Assembly: GCA_015350385.1 (NCBI GenBank)
Contig: WNKI01000002.1
Location: forward strand, 9,961,546-10,025,545
Length of the DNA: 64,000 nt
Origin: Aculops lycopersici
Taxonomy: Eukaryota > Arthropoda > Arachnida > Trombidiformes > Eriophyidae
Direction: 5' to 3'
A program made the translations under genes and the position numbers. Of the stretch, positions 1 to 10,022 are shown in pieces; the stretch's first letter is position 1; every line of letters starts with the position of its first letter. Under the pieces are notes generated by a model. The model saw nothing but the letters and a program-made list of their open reading frames with translations, was not told the DNA's origin and did no database searches.

Positions 1-635
1 CCATGATATCTATCCTTGATATTCTGATTGCTCATTGGGTCATCAGGGTCCGAGGGTTTCTCGTGACGATATGGACACTCGTCGCCTCGCTTGCATTCCC
101 CTTTCAACCAAAACGAACAAATATGAGGTAAGTTTCTTTTATAATAAGGACCTCTGCGAGCTAGTTTAGCTATTGCCTTCGCACCTGGTGGCAAGTCTTT
201 GCCAACAAGAGGAATTGTCGATGGTCCAGCTAGAGCCGGATTGAATGGTTCCGCAAGCTCTTCGCCGGATTTTCCTTCAAGCTTTTGTTCCAGAATTTGC
301 GAGTAATACTCACGATTGACATCCGATTTTGGGATATCACTACTAACTTGTAATAATTTGTCTCTGGCCGCAACTGGAAGGTTATAAGTTAGATCTAATA
401 AACACGTTTGACAAACATTCTTTGCTCTTGAACAGGTTTGACAAATCTCAGTTTTCTTGAATCTCATTCTTGGCCCTGGACACCATCGGTAAGTTGTGAA
501 AGGTTTGTCACAAACCTTACATGCTTGACCATACTTGTCAACCATCATCCTCATGTATGGATTTTCACCTAAACATGTCTGGCATAATATGGGAAACTGC
601 ATGTCTTCTGCAGTTTGTTTAGAGCGATGGGCCAT
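1..635 (-). CDS. RBM22: RBM22 pre-mRNA splicing factor, 5' part (cut by window edge)
   Basis: Encodes the N-terminal 211 residues of RBM22 (yeast Slt11/Ecm2 relative), a spliceosomal protein that contacts the U6 ISL/catalytic RNA in activated spliceosomes. Reading the minus strand from the ATG at 635, the frame is open to base 1. The family's cysteine pattern is clear: FPILCQTCLGENPY, then ACKVC, RWCPGPRMRFKKTEICQTC and KNVCQTCLLDL. A CCCH finger follows (CSFWLKGECKRGDECPYRH), then DPDDPMSNQNIKDRYHG, where the family's RRM would begin beyond the window. A pyrimidine-rich AG lies about 24 bases before the ATG, so a 5' UTR intron is possible. If it were used with upstream coding sequence, the start could be further out. 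METTL1 starts head to head about 395 bp away. Identity is very secure; only the extreme N-terminus is uncertain. Confidence 0.95.
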   Translation of the reverse strand, partial: MAHRSKQTAEDMQFPILCQTCLGENPYMRMMVDKYGQACKVCDKPFTTYRWCPGPRMRFKKTEICQTCSRAKNVCQTCLLDLTYNLPVAARDKLLQVSSDIPKSDVNREYYSQILEQKLEGKSGEELAEPFNPALAGPSTIPLVGKDLPPGAKAIAKLARRGPYYKRNLPHICSFWLKGECKRGDECPYRHEKPSDPDDPMSNQNIKDRYH

Positions 636-1029
636 GTTATTATAAACTCTTGATACCTAAGGAAGAAGTTAACGGCGATCCAATAACTGTATCCTATTGC
701 GTGACCTTTTCCCCTATTACTCAGATTTGTGACAGATTGAAGAACTAACTCTGGATGTCCAACTTCTATTGAAAATTTTTCGATAAGATTAAACTTAAGA
801 ATCAAAAATTAAATAATCCAACTCGATAGAAATGGATTAGATCGTGGAATTGTTGAACGTGAAATTCTGAAAATTTGTTTGTCGCTCAAAATATTGGCAG
901 CACAAATTGAAACAACAACAACAGATGCCACCTGATTCGTGAAAACCACGTGTGCAGTTCATACCCACCAACAGAGTTAGAAAACTATCCAATGTTAGAT
1001 AATATTAGAATATAAACTTATATGTACCA
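636..1029. promoter_or_regulatory. Bidirectional intergenic region RBM22/METTL1
   Basis: This 394-bp gap separates two divergently read housekeeping genes and must hold both promoters. It is AT-rich. A palindromic E-box CACGTG lies at 947-952 and a TATA-like TATAAAC at about 1012-1018. Core promoter positions were not resolved further. Confidence 0.45.
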
Positions 1030-1800
1030 ATGGATTCAGAGGATGATTTTACCGACACCAAGGCTCTTCAAAGAGGGGAATGTCTAGATTTACCTCAGAA
1101 GAGATACTTCCGACAAAGAGCACACGTGAACCCCATAGCAGATCATAATTTTGTATACCCATTGTCACCCGATGATGTCAACTGGTCCGAATTTTATCAA
1201 ATTGATGACAAAGACAGATCAAAGGTCCGCTACCTCGATGTAGGATGCGGTTTTGGCGGTCTCCTAATCTCATTGGCCAAAGAGATGGCACATGGTGACC
1301 TCGCACTAGGTATGGAAATCCGGTCTAAAGTTAGCGATTATGTACAGAAAAGAATATTAGCTCTAAGGAGTCAAAATCCCGGGCAATATGGCAACGTTTG
1401 GTGCGTTAGAACTAACGCAATGAGATACATTCCTAACTACATACATAAAGGCCAATTGAAAAGTATGTTTTTCCTCTTTCCAGATCCTCACTTCAAGAAG
1501 ACGAAACATAAGTGGAGAATTATCAACGATGCCTTACTGGCAGAATACGCATACGTTTGCGGCATCGGAGCTATAGTTTATATTGCCACAGATGTAAAAG
1601 ATTTATTTGATTGGATGGTGGAACATTTTACGCGACATCCATTATTTAAATCACTGACCGAGATGGAACTAGAGGGCGATAAGATGATCAAACTGATAAC
1701 TACATCAACGGAAGAGAGTAAAAAAGTTACCAGAAATGAGGGCGATAAGTTTTATGCAGCCTTTAGAAGAATCCAATGTACCAGAGATGAGACAACATAA
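1030..1800 (+). CDS. METTL1: tRNA (guanine-N7-)-methyltransferase
   Basis: Single-exon 256-residue enzyme of the METTL1/Trm8 (TrmB) family. It makes m7G46 in the variable loop of a subset of tRNAs, using S-adenosylmethionine, together with the WDR4/Trm82 partner. The SAM-binding motif I (LDVGCGFGG) is at residues 69-77, the acidic GMEIR motif at 94-98, and the diagnostic FPDPHFKKTKHKWR block at 150-163. ATDVKDLFDWM follows at 186-196. Length and motif order are normal for the animal enzyme (human 276). The ATG at 1030 gives a complete N-terminus. An AATAAA at 1866-1871 gives a short 3' UTR. The gene is head to head with RBM22 and tail to tail with the carrier gene at 2084-3111. No odd residues were seen. 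Confidence 0.96.
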   Translation: MDSEDDFTDTKALQRGECLDLPQKRYFRQRAHVNPIADHNFVYPLSPDDVNWSEFYQIDDKDRSKVRYLDVGCGFGGLLISLAKEMAHGDLALGMEIRSKVSDYVQKRILALRSQNPGQYGNVWCVRTNAMRYIPNYIHKGQLKSMFFLFPDPHFKKTKHKWRIINDALLAEYAYVCGIGAIVYIATDVKDLFDWMVEHFTRHPLFKSLTEMELEGDKMIKLITTSTEESKKVTRNEGDKFYAAFRRIQCTRDETT

Positions 1801-2083
1801 TGAAGACGTTTCACATAGATTATAATAACCTATGATCGAACTACATTTTTGATTGAGATTATCTTAATAAAACTATAGGTGACATCAATCAATCACCTCG
1901 AAGTCTCAAGTCCATGGATCTAAAAATGACGGTTACCCAAAATGTAAATATATACAAACGTCTCACTGAGTCGCTTTTTTATTACTTATAGAAGGAGACA
2001 ATAGATGGTGATAACACCAAGTGGTTTTTGATTGGTGATAGTACAATCATCATGAAATGATTTTGGTTTCAAACTCTTTTTGA

Positions 2084-3111
2084 CTAGGTTTCGTCCAGTG
2101 ATAACATCGTTGGTATCGCCTCGGTATAAACCGGCTTTCCAAAAGTATTAGTCATCTTCTCTAGAAAGACGAATGTGAGCACAGTTTGAGGCATCAATCT
2201 TACCAGTGCCGGCGTAAAGCCACGAAAGTATCCGATGAGTCCGTAATCTCTATAAACGGACGCTGCAACATCTCTAATGCCTTTATAATCGCCAGTAGTG
2301 GCATTCATAAATCTTGTCTTGATTACATCTAAGGGTTGAGTTAAAGTGGTTCCAGTTGTGCTCGCCATCATACTTGCAAGGACATGAGTTATATAGTCAT
2401 CCTTAAAAACTCCATCGGGTGTTTTTGTTAGTAACATCATCTTGAACTGGTCATACATCGATAATTGGCCAATGTTCATAAGAACAGCTCGCGTTGTGGC
2501 CATAGATGTACCATTGAATAAAGCTCTGAAGCCCTCGTAACGAACAATAGTTATAAGACCATCGACTACACTAGAATAGTTTCTTCTAAGATCAAAGGGT
2601 AATTTAATATCATTTTGCATCCTAACATTGATGACGTCTCCGGGAGTTCCCTGAAAATGTTTCGTGGATAGGGGGTATTGCATTAGTCAAAATTTAGAGT
2701 TTGGGATCGATAGATAGCTACAAAATCTCGAAAGATTCAATGGAAACTTACAAGAAATCCTCCAGCTGCGCCCGAAATGCCTGCCATAGCAACCATCTGA
2801 TGGAAGGGGATCTTGCCAGAGCTGTCCTTGGATGCTTGTTTTAGGATATCATAGAGTCCGAATCTTACTGTTGAATATGTCAATTGTCTGAATAATGAAG
2901 CGGTGAGGCCATTGTACAAGGCGGTGAATCCTTGAACTTCGACAATCCTCTTAACCCGCGTGACTAAGGTAAACTCTTTACTTGATTTTGCCGTTTGGAG
3001 ATGAACTTTGAGCAAGTCTAGGGGATGGGTTAAACATGCGGCCATTGCCGAGGCACCTCCGCCAAAATACCATCTTGGCAATCGATAGGAGGCTTGGGGA
3101 ACTTCTTTCAT
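2084..3111 (-). CDS. SLC25A10: Mitochondrial dicarboxylate carrier (SLC25A10 type)
   Basis: Two-exon inner-membrane carrier of 308 residues: exon 1 at 3111-2752, exon 2 at 2650-2084. It exchanges malate or succinate for phosphate and related ions. The intron 2651-2751 (101 bp) has donor GTAAGT and acceptor TTTTCAG, phase 0, joining GGFL to GTPGD. Three tripartite repeats carry the carrier signature: PLDLLK at residues 30-35, PGDVIN at 123-128, PLDVIK at 226-231. The opening RWYFGGGASAMAACLTHPLDLLKVHLQT-type block and NVRMQNDIKLP are typical of DIC rather than oxoglutarate carriers. The degenerate second signature (PGDVIN) is normal for DIC. AATAAA is read from 1983-1978, about 100 bp past the stop. 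Substrate assignment is by family similarity. Confidence 0.93.
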
Positions 3112-5092
3112 TTGATTTGGGACTTATTTAAGTTGCAAGTTGAGGATAATCTTGGGTGTAGCAGTAACAACAACAACAAAAATAATAATAGTAATTATTA
3201 TAACAATAAACTGATTAACAGTTGTAAAGGACCTCTTTGTTTTCCAAGTCTTTGGTGCAGCCTCTATTAATAATCGGTGATATTAATAATTATGAGCTTT
3301 AAACATAAATGTTGAGGACGGTTCCTACTTCTCTCTCTCTCTCTCTCTCTCCCAATTTTAGAAATTTCAGTTTGATTCAGAGTAGAGGTGATGATATCAT
3401 GTTGTGATAATATTGAGGAGAGAGTTACAATAATAGCAATGATAATATCCTATCCACTGAGAAGCGTGTTCCGAAGTTATTTTTGCTGGCTCGAGGTTAT
3501 TGAGAAAAAATCGCTGCGAACTCCGCGCTAAAATCGACGCTCGCTGCAGGGAGCGAGAAGATTCACAGACAAACTAAACATGGATTCCCATTTCTCTCGC
3601 TCGCTCGCCATCGCTTCTCGCTGCTTGCGCACACAAAAATATTTGTCGGCTAGACTGCAAAATCATACAGACGGTAAACAAGGTAACGTAACATACAAAC
3701 ACAAGCGCACACACACAGAAATCATGATAGTGGCAAAATCTGCAGATTGCACGGAGCCACATTGACTTTGCTTTTAGGGAAATGGATGGACGGACGGACG
3801 GACAAAAAGAGGGACCGACATTAGAGCAGTCGTAACCTCAGCGCCGGGCCGGCTGCCGCAGAGACTGCATTGGTGGCGCCGCCACAGCAAGCGCAGCCCA
3901 TGCAGTCTACGTCGACTTTCGGCACAAGTGCCAGTAACATCACTAGTACCATTCACCATTACGATACTGCTTCCACTAATACCGTACGGCTGCCACTTCC
4001 ACCATCGCGACTACCACCACCACCACTAGAACCATCACCGCCACAACCACCACATTTACCACTAACGATTCCATTGCCACAACCGTCAGTGTTTCTGTTC
4101 AGCAGCAGCAACAGCTTGCATGATTTAGGACGCCTCAAACTCATCGGGCTTGCGAAGATCTATTTCCTCTCGTCATCACTAGCTTCGTTTACTAAACGTC
4201 CTGCCGACTGACAGACTGGCTGCAACAAGACTATCATCAACAGGACAACCATCAATAAATCGCCTGTTATTGCTATCGCTATCGCCACCGTTGTCGCTAT
4301 CATCATCATCATCATCACAATCATCACAATTGTACAGTTGGCATATTATCACCATTCACTCTCCTCCTTCTCTTCTTCTGTTAACTATTGATACAAACAC
4401 TATCCTAACAAGAACAACTCAATATTTGACATATCTAAGAAATCCAAACTTATATATTGATCTATCATCATTCTCTTACATAACTTCACCATCAACAACA
4501 ACAACTGCTGCTAATATTACACGTAAGCGATAAGCCAAATGTTGTTGAGCAACTAGTGGATTCGGAGAAAACAGATTTCGCAAATAAACTTAGTCAAAAT
4601 CTTCAATTTTAATTATAACTAGAGCAACTCTCTAGCAACCAAACAACAGATTCCATCCAAATAGAAGCCTCATTTTGTATGATTGTACATAAAAAGTAAC
4701 AATTATTTATTAGACTACCGATAATATATATATATATATATATCTATTGATAATATCCTATTATTTACATGAAAATTCAAATTGGCCTTAAATCATAATA
4801 TTCCACCATATCAATATCATACGACCCACATAATAATTATTGAAGATTAATACATTCATTTCAAGTAGGACAACAAGTGCTAATAGATTTCCACTTATTA
4901 AGAAGATAGTTAGATTTACACCAAAACTTTTTGTGATTTTCTATTGAAACATTTCGTTTGACAAAAACTCACGTGACTCAACTATAATTATAACTTTATA
5001 TAGACGAAGTAAACACATATAAGCGACGTATTAGTAGTGGCCAATTTTTGCATACAAATAGAATCAATAACAAAAACAAGTGCAACAAAAAT
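3112..5092. other. Non-coding spacer with simple repeats
   Basis: No supported gene. It holds a (CT)n tract at 3329-3351, a GGAC repeat at about 3783-3803, proline/threonine-like CCA/CCG-rich DNA at 3870-4330, and an (AT)n run at 4724-4743. TATATAG at 4997-5003 is a possible TATA box for the gene at 5093. The open frames here lack ATG starts or any family resemblance and look like low-complexity artefacts. Confidence 0.5.
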
Positions 5093-5668
5093 ATGTCATC
5101 ACCACAACTCAGCGAGCTTGTCGCCAGTCTGTTGAAGACTCCGCGTGGAGTATTAGCCGTCGGCGCTGCCATTGGATCAATTGTTGTATTTGTCTATGTA
5201 TTTCTATTGAAGGGTGACGGGAAGTCATCTTCGTCGGGAAGACGCGCCAAGTTGGCGAGCGGTAACAAGCGATCGCCAGCCAAATCCGCTAGCAAGCAAC
5301 AGGTTTTCTCTAGCTCGTCACCGAAAAAGTCAAGCCCCAAGTCGACTGCTGCTATTGCTAAAACCCCTGCGACTGAGGCTAGCGATAAGAAGCAATCTGT
5401 AGCCAAAAAGTCCGAGCCAAAGTCGAAGGATGGCCAGAGAAAATCGGCCGCCAAGCCAACCACTGAAAAGAAATCCATCTCAAACCCTGCAGCCAAAGGT
5501 TCATCTTCGGCCAAAAAGGGTGCCTCGTCTCAAATTGCGAATTCCTCGAAGGGGGGCAAGCAGCAGTCAGGAAACAAGAGGCCATCAATGAGCGCCGCCG
5601 ACAAGGACGATGGCGAGTGGATTAAAGTGGGTAGCAAGAAGAAGAGCACCAGAAGCTCGGCAAAGTGA
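5093..5668 (+). CDS. Small single-pass membrane protein with Lys/Ser-rich cytosolic tail
   Basis: A 191-residue protein not assigned to a named family. A hydrophobic segment at about residues 22-41 (VLAVGAAIGSIVVFVYVFLL) follows a short polar N-terminus. The remaining 150 residues are a strongly basic S/K/A-rich region with repeated SPKKS/SAKK-like stretches. The C-terminus is DGEWIKVGSKKK. This layout (short lumenal N-terminus, one helix, long basic tail, terminal W-x-K/V-x-x-x-K-K block) resembles ER membrane proteins of the RRBP1/metadherin kind, but that is analogy only. I chose the ATG at 5093; the frame opens 15 codons earlier without an ATG. The tail should be disordered. Single exon; the neighbours are unrelated. 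Confidence 0.7.
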   Translation: MSSPQLSELVASLLKTPRGVLAVGAAIGSIVVFVYVFLLKGDGKSSSSGRRAKLASGNKRSPAKSASKQQVFSSSSPKKSSPKSTAAIAKTPATEASDKKQSVAKKSEPKSKDGQRKSAAKPTTEKKSISNPAAKGSSSAKKGASSQIANSSKGGKQQSGNKRPSMSAADKDDGEWIKVGSKKKSTRSSAK

Positions 5669-6336
5669 GCAGTGCGCATTGGAACACTAGTGCACACCTG
5701 AAATTATATGATGACGACCGAAGATGACGATGTTTTGTTAGCTCACACACACAAATGATAATACTAATAATAATTAATAATACGATTTGAACCTCATAGA
5801 TGGACCTATTTAAAGTAATAAATTACAATCCATAGCTGGCCTTTTTTGGCCGAAATTTTTCCTTGACGTTTGTATCAGATCCATGTCTGTATATTTGAGA
5901 TTTAGCTCGTTACAAATGAATGTCGTAAATTTGTTGCATGAAATCGGAATCCTTATGAGAGTCCCTTCTTTCTCGTATCTCTCTGTGTGCGGCAATATAT
6001 TGAACGAGTAAACGAGCGGGGAAAAGTCACAACTTTAGAGCAAGCTAGCGAGAGAGCGAGCGAGAGTTTTTTCCTATGCCAGTTTGCCAATTGAATTTTG
6101 ATGGCCAACAAATTCTGTTCTGTTCAACAAAACAGTGAAAATGTTGATGCTAAGTTTGCATTGCAAACAAACAGTCCCACTCACTCACAACGAAGGAGCT
6201 AAACATTACCACTAATCATCAACTCACTTTCTTCGTGAATTTCTATTTACAAAAACAATTATTCTATCCAAACTCTCGACCTATTGACTATCAATTATAA
6301 TTGATTCCAATTCAAAACCATCTACAGCAGGATCTG
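5669..6336. other. Spacer with GAGC/GA-rich tract
   Basis: No gene seen. A (GA/GAGC) tract lies at about 6046-6067, and AATAAT-type AT-rich DNA near 5756-5790 may serve as the 3' end of the preceding gene. The frame on the minus strand at 5810-5995 shows no family features. Confidence 0.4.
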
Positions 6337-7353
6337 ATGCATCATCAGGAGGAAGAATTGATTGAGATGCCGGGAAATAAGCGGCAGAGTTACGAGTGTC
6401 CAAAATGTAAAAATAACTACAGTACTGCCTACAGTATGTATCGCCATATGAGAAAGGTACATAATTGCGAAGTTAATCGTTGTGTCACACTATATTGTCC
6501 CATCGAAAATTGTAACCAAAGTTATGATAGATACAATGCCCTAGACACACATTTAACGCATGTTCATTATTTGGATATTAGGAAAGAGACACTAAATTTT
6601 CAGAAAGTTGATGATTTTGAAACATGGCTTCAAGAAGTCATGGCGAGTTCCAAGACTAAATATATTAAACGAAGTTGTAATGATGTCTATAGGTATTACA
6701 GATGTCATAGATCTGGTCTACCAAAAACCTCGACAGATAAGATAAACACAATGAAGTCCTCAGTCAAAATTGGACGCCATTGTCCGTCGCGAATTATTGC
6801 AAAGATGACCGAGGGTCAGGTTCAGGTTGAGTTTGTTCCCACCCATATTGGACATAATTGTGAGGTATCAAAGATTCCCTTGAGCCCGGAGAGGAGGCTT
6901 GATATGAAGAATAAATTATCATCGACAACAACAACCAGTGTTACTTCTAGTGATTCAGGGGTGACAGGTCAGCAGGTGAATATGAGCAACAGCAATGGCC
7001 TGCCAACTACGGCAATCAATACCGAAAACAGACAACAACAACAACAACAGCAGCAGCAAGTCACATCAATTCAGACTGATAATTCCATGATTGTTTCACT
7101 AGTTCCATTAAAGCCAAATGGAGATGACGGTCGAGGAGTTAATCAAGGAAATCAAATTATACCCCAACTACAGCAACCACCTCAACAGCAACAACAGCCA
7201 AATAGAAATATGATGTTAATGAACAGTATAAATACGCGTAGACGAGAGTTAACTAGCAAATTTGAAGAATTAATGCTATCAATTAGCTCTGAGAAGCACG
7301 CGGCCATCATAAGAGCGCAGCTAGAGGTTTGTTTCGCCCTAATAAAAGACTGA
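6337..7353 (+). CDS. C2H2 zinc-finger protein with a transposase-like zinc domain
   Basis: A 338-residue probable DNA-binding protein. The frame opens at a stop at 6298-6300 and the first ATG is 6337 (a second, in MPGNKRQ, is at 6367). Two C2H2 fingers come first: CPKC...HMRKVH, and CPIENC...HLTHVH with an unusual C-x4-C spacing. A conserved module of about 120 residues follows: YYRCHRSG, a lysine-rich KSSVKIGRHCPSRIIAKM stretch, then VEFVPTHIGHNCE and LSPERRLDMKNKL. Its C...C...H-x-x-H arrangement resembles FLYWCH/WRKY-GCM1 zinc clusters found beside MULE-type transposases and in domesticated derivatives. The rest is Q/N/S-rich (polyQ encoded at about 7032-7058) with a helical C-terminus. 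Function is unknown; chromatin or transcriptional regulation is an inference. Confidence 0.8.
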   Translation: MHHQEEELIEMPGNKRQSYECPKCKNNYSTAYSMYRHMRKVHNCEVNRCVTLYCPIENCNQSYDRYNALDTHLTHVHYLDIRKETLNFQKVDDFETWLQEVMASSKTKYIKRSCNDVYRYYRCHRSGLPKTSTDKINTMKSSVKIGRHCPSRIIAKMTEGQVQVEFVPTHIGHNCEVSKIPLSPERRLDMKNKLSSTTTTSVTSSDSGVTGQQVNMSNSNGLPTTAINTENRQQQQQQQQQVTSIQTDNSMIVSLVPLKPNGDDGRGVNQGNQIIPQLQQPPQQQQQPNRNMMLMNSINTRRRELTSKFEELMLSISSEKHAAIIRAQLEVCFALIKD

Positions 7354-7765
7354 TGAAATATTGTCGAGTATGTTTTGTTAAGATAAGCACTTACGACACT
7401 AATTTTTGATCATATGCAAAAGTAATTTTGATTCTTCATTCTTATAATCTATTGTACGAACGGGTTTGACCACCGACAAAAGTTCCAACTTTCCACATCC
7501 GGACAACGTGACCTAGAATATCTCATTGAACTTCTATGATCTAGACCTACTTTTTAGATCTGAAGTTGGTTTGTCCCTCAAATCACATGATAGCTTTGAA
7601 TTTTTACCAGTCCATTAGTCTAATTGACTGGTTAGCCAAGGTTGTGTCTTTGAATGATTACATTAGCCCAATCATTTGCATAATCGAGTTTAGTGGGTTG
7701 ACCAAAGCACGTTTCTGTGTGATCTCTCTCATAAGAAAAATTGCTGCAATTTTGTCATTTTAGGG
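7354..7765. other. AT-rich spacer before neuropeptide gene
   Basis: About 410 bp without a supportable gene. A short hydrophobic frame at 7566-7763 has no recognisable features. The region presumably contains upstream control elements of the neuropeptide gene. Confidence 0.4.
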
Positions 7766-7802
7766 TATAAAGGTAGCTGTTGATATGAGGTTGATTAACA
7801 GT
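7766..7802 (+). promoter_or_regulatory. Probable core promoter (TATA box plus initiator) of neuropeptide gene
   Basis: TATAAAG at 7766-7772 is followed about 30 bp later by ACAGTT at about 7797-7802, close to the arthropod initiator TCAGTY. This places transcription start roughly 75 bp before the ATG at 7876. TATA plus Inr promoters are common for neuropeptide genes. Confidence 0.55.
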
Positions 7803-7875
7803 TGGTCAAACTGAGACATGTAAAAAGCAGAAAGATTCAAAAATAGTCTACTGCCAAGGATAAGAAGTTGTCAAA

Positions 7876-8485
7876 ATGATCGCAATCAACTCAAGACTTA
7901 TCATCCTGGGAGCAGCCTATCTATTGGTTTTATGCCTCAAGAATCCCGCAGCAGAGTCACATTTGGTGACCCTGAATCGTGATGACGCCAACTTTCTCCG
8001 CTTGGAGGGTAGCGATGGTAAGTATTTAGAAGTTTTATGCCCAAATTAACCTGTAGTATAAATATCATTGAGACTTAATGTATATTTTCTTATACTTAGA
8101 ATGCTCCTTATGTTTAGATGTTCTCGATGGCATGAGAGATCGGACGAAGAGATCCGGCAGGATTATTGGGATTAGACCTGTAAAGCAAACGCTGAGGTTC
8201 GGGAAGCGAGACGGGGATTTGGATGGAATAGAATTGGTCGAGCCAATGCAATCGGATTCGGTGGATCTCTATGATCTGCCGCCGCAAATAGATAATGTTA
8301 ATAATATCAAGAGAGCTCAGGTGAAGCAAACATTAAGATTTGGAAAGCGAAACGATTTAGGTGGCAAGTCAAAGATGAGACTCGTGAAGCAAACTCTTAG
8401 ATTTGGACGTTCGGAATCGGCTGACCAATCTGCGGTTGAGGGTGGTGAAATTTGTAGCGATGAATCATGTTTAGTGAAGATATAA
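7876..8485 (+). CDS. RFamide neuropeptide precursor with three KQTLRFamide copies
   Basis: Two-exon secreted precursor of 175 residues: exons 7876-8017 and 8100-8485, with donor GTAAGT and acceptor ACTTAG. Residues 1-27 form a signal peptide (hydrophobic LIILGAAYLLVLCL, likely cleaved near AAES). The second exon opens with ECSLCLDVLDGM, then a KR site. Three amidated products are encoded: a long form ending PVKQTLRF-GKR (8180-8209), AQVKQTLRF-GKR (8321-8350) and LVKQTLRF-GR (8384-8410). Glycine before KR/R gives C-terminal amidation after furin/PC2-type cleavage. The third copy is released by single-Arg sites. The C-terminus has a CSDESC motif that could pair with the CSLC near the N-terminus. 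The LRFamide end resembles short neuropeptide F and FMRFamide-like peptides, but KQTLRFamide is not one I recognise, so no gene symbol is given. AATAAA lies at about 8572-8577. Confidence 0.92.
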
Positions 8486-8691
8486 GCTGATCATAATGAT
8501 AACTCTTTTGAGGGTAACGAGTTTAACAACAAGTGGCAAATTATGATGGAGTAGGTTAAAGCAAATAAGTGAATAAAAGACACATGAGACAACACGAGGC
8601 ATCAAAGGGGATTGGTACACTATTAAATCTAATTAAATAAAACAGCAATTGATCAATGCAATTTTCATTGTCATTACTCAAATCTATCTTC

Positions 8692-9720
8692 CTATTGCTC
8701 TTGTAGATTAATGAACTCGAGCATTTCCGCTTGGTCCCTCTCGAACTCTAACTTGTGTTTCATCACAGCCCTAGCTAGTTTCTTTGGATCTATTTTGACG
8801 AGTTGCTCACAGGACTTTACTGTTATCCAAGCGTATTGCATGTCAGCTCGCTTTCCGTAGGCCTCAGAGATATAATAACGATCGGCCGTGGATCCATCAA
8901 ACTCAGCAAGATGTAGAGTCTCACCAGCCAAATCCTTGAATTGACGACACTTGTCTATGATAAATTTTGTAACCAGCTCGTATTGACCCAGGTCTTGTGA
9001 TTGCATTCCAAGTCTGAGTACTTTACTAGGTAGAATACCTTTATATCCGGAAGCCACGGTATCAACAATGGCCCTTGCAATGGCATTATAATCGCCTTTA
9101 AACTTCGACACAAGACAATTGACACCATAGTTGTTAGGATTATATACTAGAGCCATAGGACTTACCTCCCTATGCAGGAATTTTACCAATTTGATTAACA
9201 GTCTTACCTCTTTAGGTTTCATGCTAGCGATTGAGCTGAGATACTTTTTTTCATATATCGGCTCACATTGATTCATATGATCTTGAACCAAAGTATGCAG
9301 AATCATCTCCATCCTCGATTCGGGCTCAAAGTAGACATCGTGATTAATGCCATAGTTAGCGCTATTCAACTCAAGTGCCTTGACGGTCTCTTGGTTGCAT
9401 TTGTAATCAGCTTTGATTTTGGCTAGAGTCAAAAAGTCTTGCCAAGCCTTTAGATCTTTACCCTTGAAATTTTTCTTATTAGCCGTAAAGTGAGTGGCTG
9501 CCTTCTCTAGATTGTCAGATGGAGCCCTGTTGTTGGGAAGGTTTTTTGACAGCCAATAGCCTATCTGGTCGTATTGCTTCCTCAAGGGGCCCGCTTTGGG
9601 CTCGACACTTCTAGCCGTTGTGACATTTACTAGAACGACGATGGCTAGCAAATTCAAGGCGAGCAATTCAATCAAGGTCGAAGTTTTGTCCTTTTTCCCT
9701 CTCATTTTTTGATGTAACAT
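8692..9720 (-). CDS. Secreted or membrane-anchored orphan protein
   Basis: A 342-residue single-exon protein of unrecognised family. A basic N-terminus (MRGKKDK) precedes a hydrophobic stretch at about residues 16-36 (LIELLALNLLAIVVLVNVTTA), which could be a signal peptide or signal anchor. The remainder is soluble, mostly helical, with five cysteines (YKCN, NQCEP, NCLVS, DKCRQ, KSCEQ), an odd number that suggests one free thiol or a dimer bridge. Two ATGs are available (9720 and 9705); the second directly begins the basic region. The gene is tail to tail with the neuropeptide precursor, only about 205 bp between stops. No catalytic motif seen. It may be a lineage-restricted secreted protein. 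Confidence 0.75.
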   Translation of the reverse strand: MLHQKMRGKKDKTSTLIELLALNLLAIVVLVNVTTARSVEPKAGPLRKQYDQIGYWLSKNLPNNRAPSDNLEKAATHFTANKKNFKGKDLKAWQDFLTLAKIKADYKCNQETVKALELNSANYGINHDVYFEPESRMEMILHTLVQDHMNQCEPIYEKKYLSSIASMKPKEVRLLIKLVKFLHREVSPMALVYNPNNYGVNCLVSKFKGDYNAIARAIVDTVASGYKGILPSKVLRLGMQSQDLGQYELVTKFIIDKCRQFKDLAGETLHLAEFDGSTADRYYISEAYGKRADMQYAWITVKSCEQLVKIDPKKLARAVMKHKLEFERDQAEMLEFINLQEQ

Positions 9721-10022
9721 CCGCTCTTGACGTCAAACTACTGACTGAGACCAACCACCGCAAAGCTCCAGTGGTTGGTTAAGTAAATGTAACGGTTCAC
9801 GAGTGCAAGATTATCAAAAATAGCAACGAACACCTATAGCCTACATGACTTTTAACAAAAGTTTATTGAGCCCATCACTCTTTTTTATCATGATCGTTTT
9901 TTTGTTCGTTCTGAGCATGATAATGAAGATGGTTTTTGTTTCATGAACTCGGCACGTTTTCCTGGAACAAATCTATATTGGGAAATCATTATTGTAGCTT
10001 AAATTGCGATAGAAAAACCAAC

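Noticed and set aside
3870..4211. Proline/threonine-rich plus-strand frame
   Set aside because: Starts at GTG, composition follows CCA/CCG triplet DNA, and no domain is visible; more likely non-coding low-complexity sequence.
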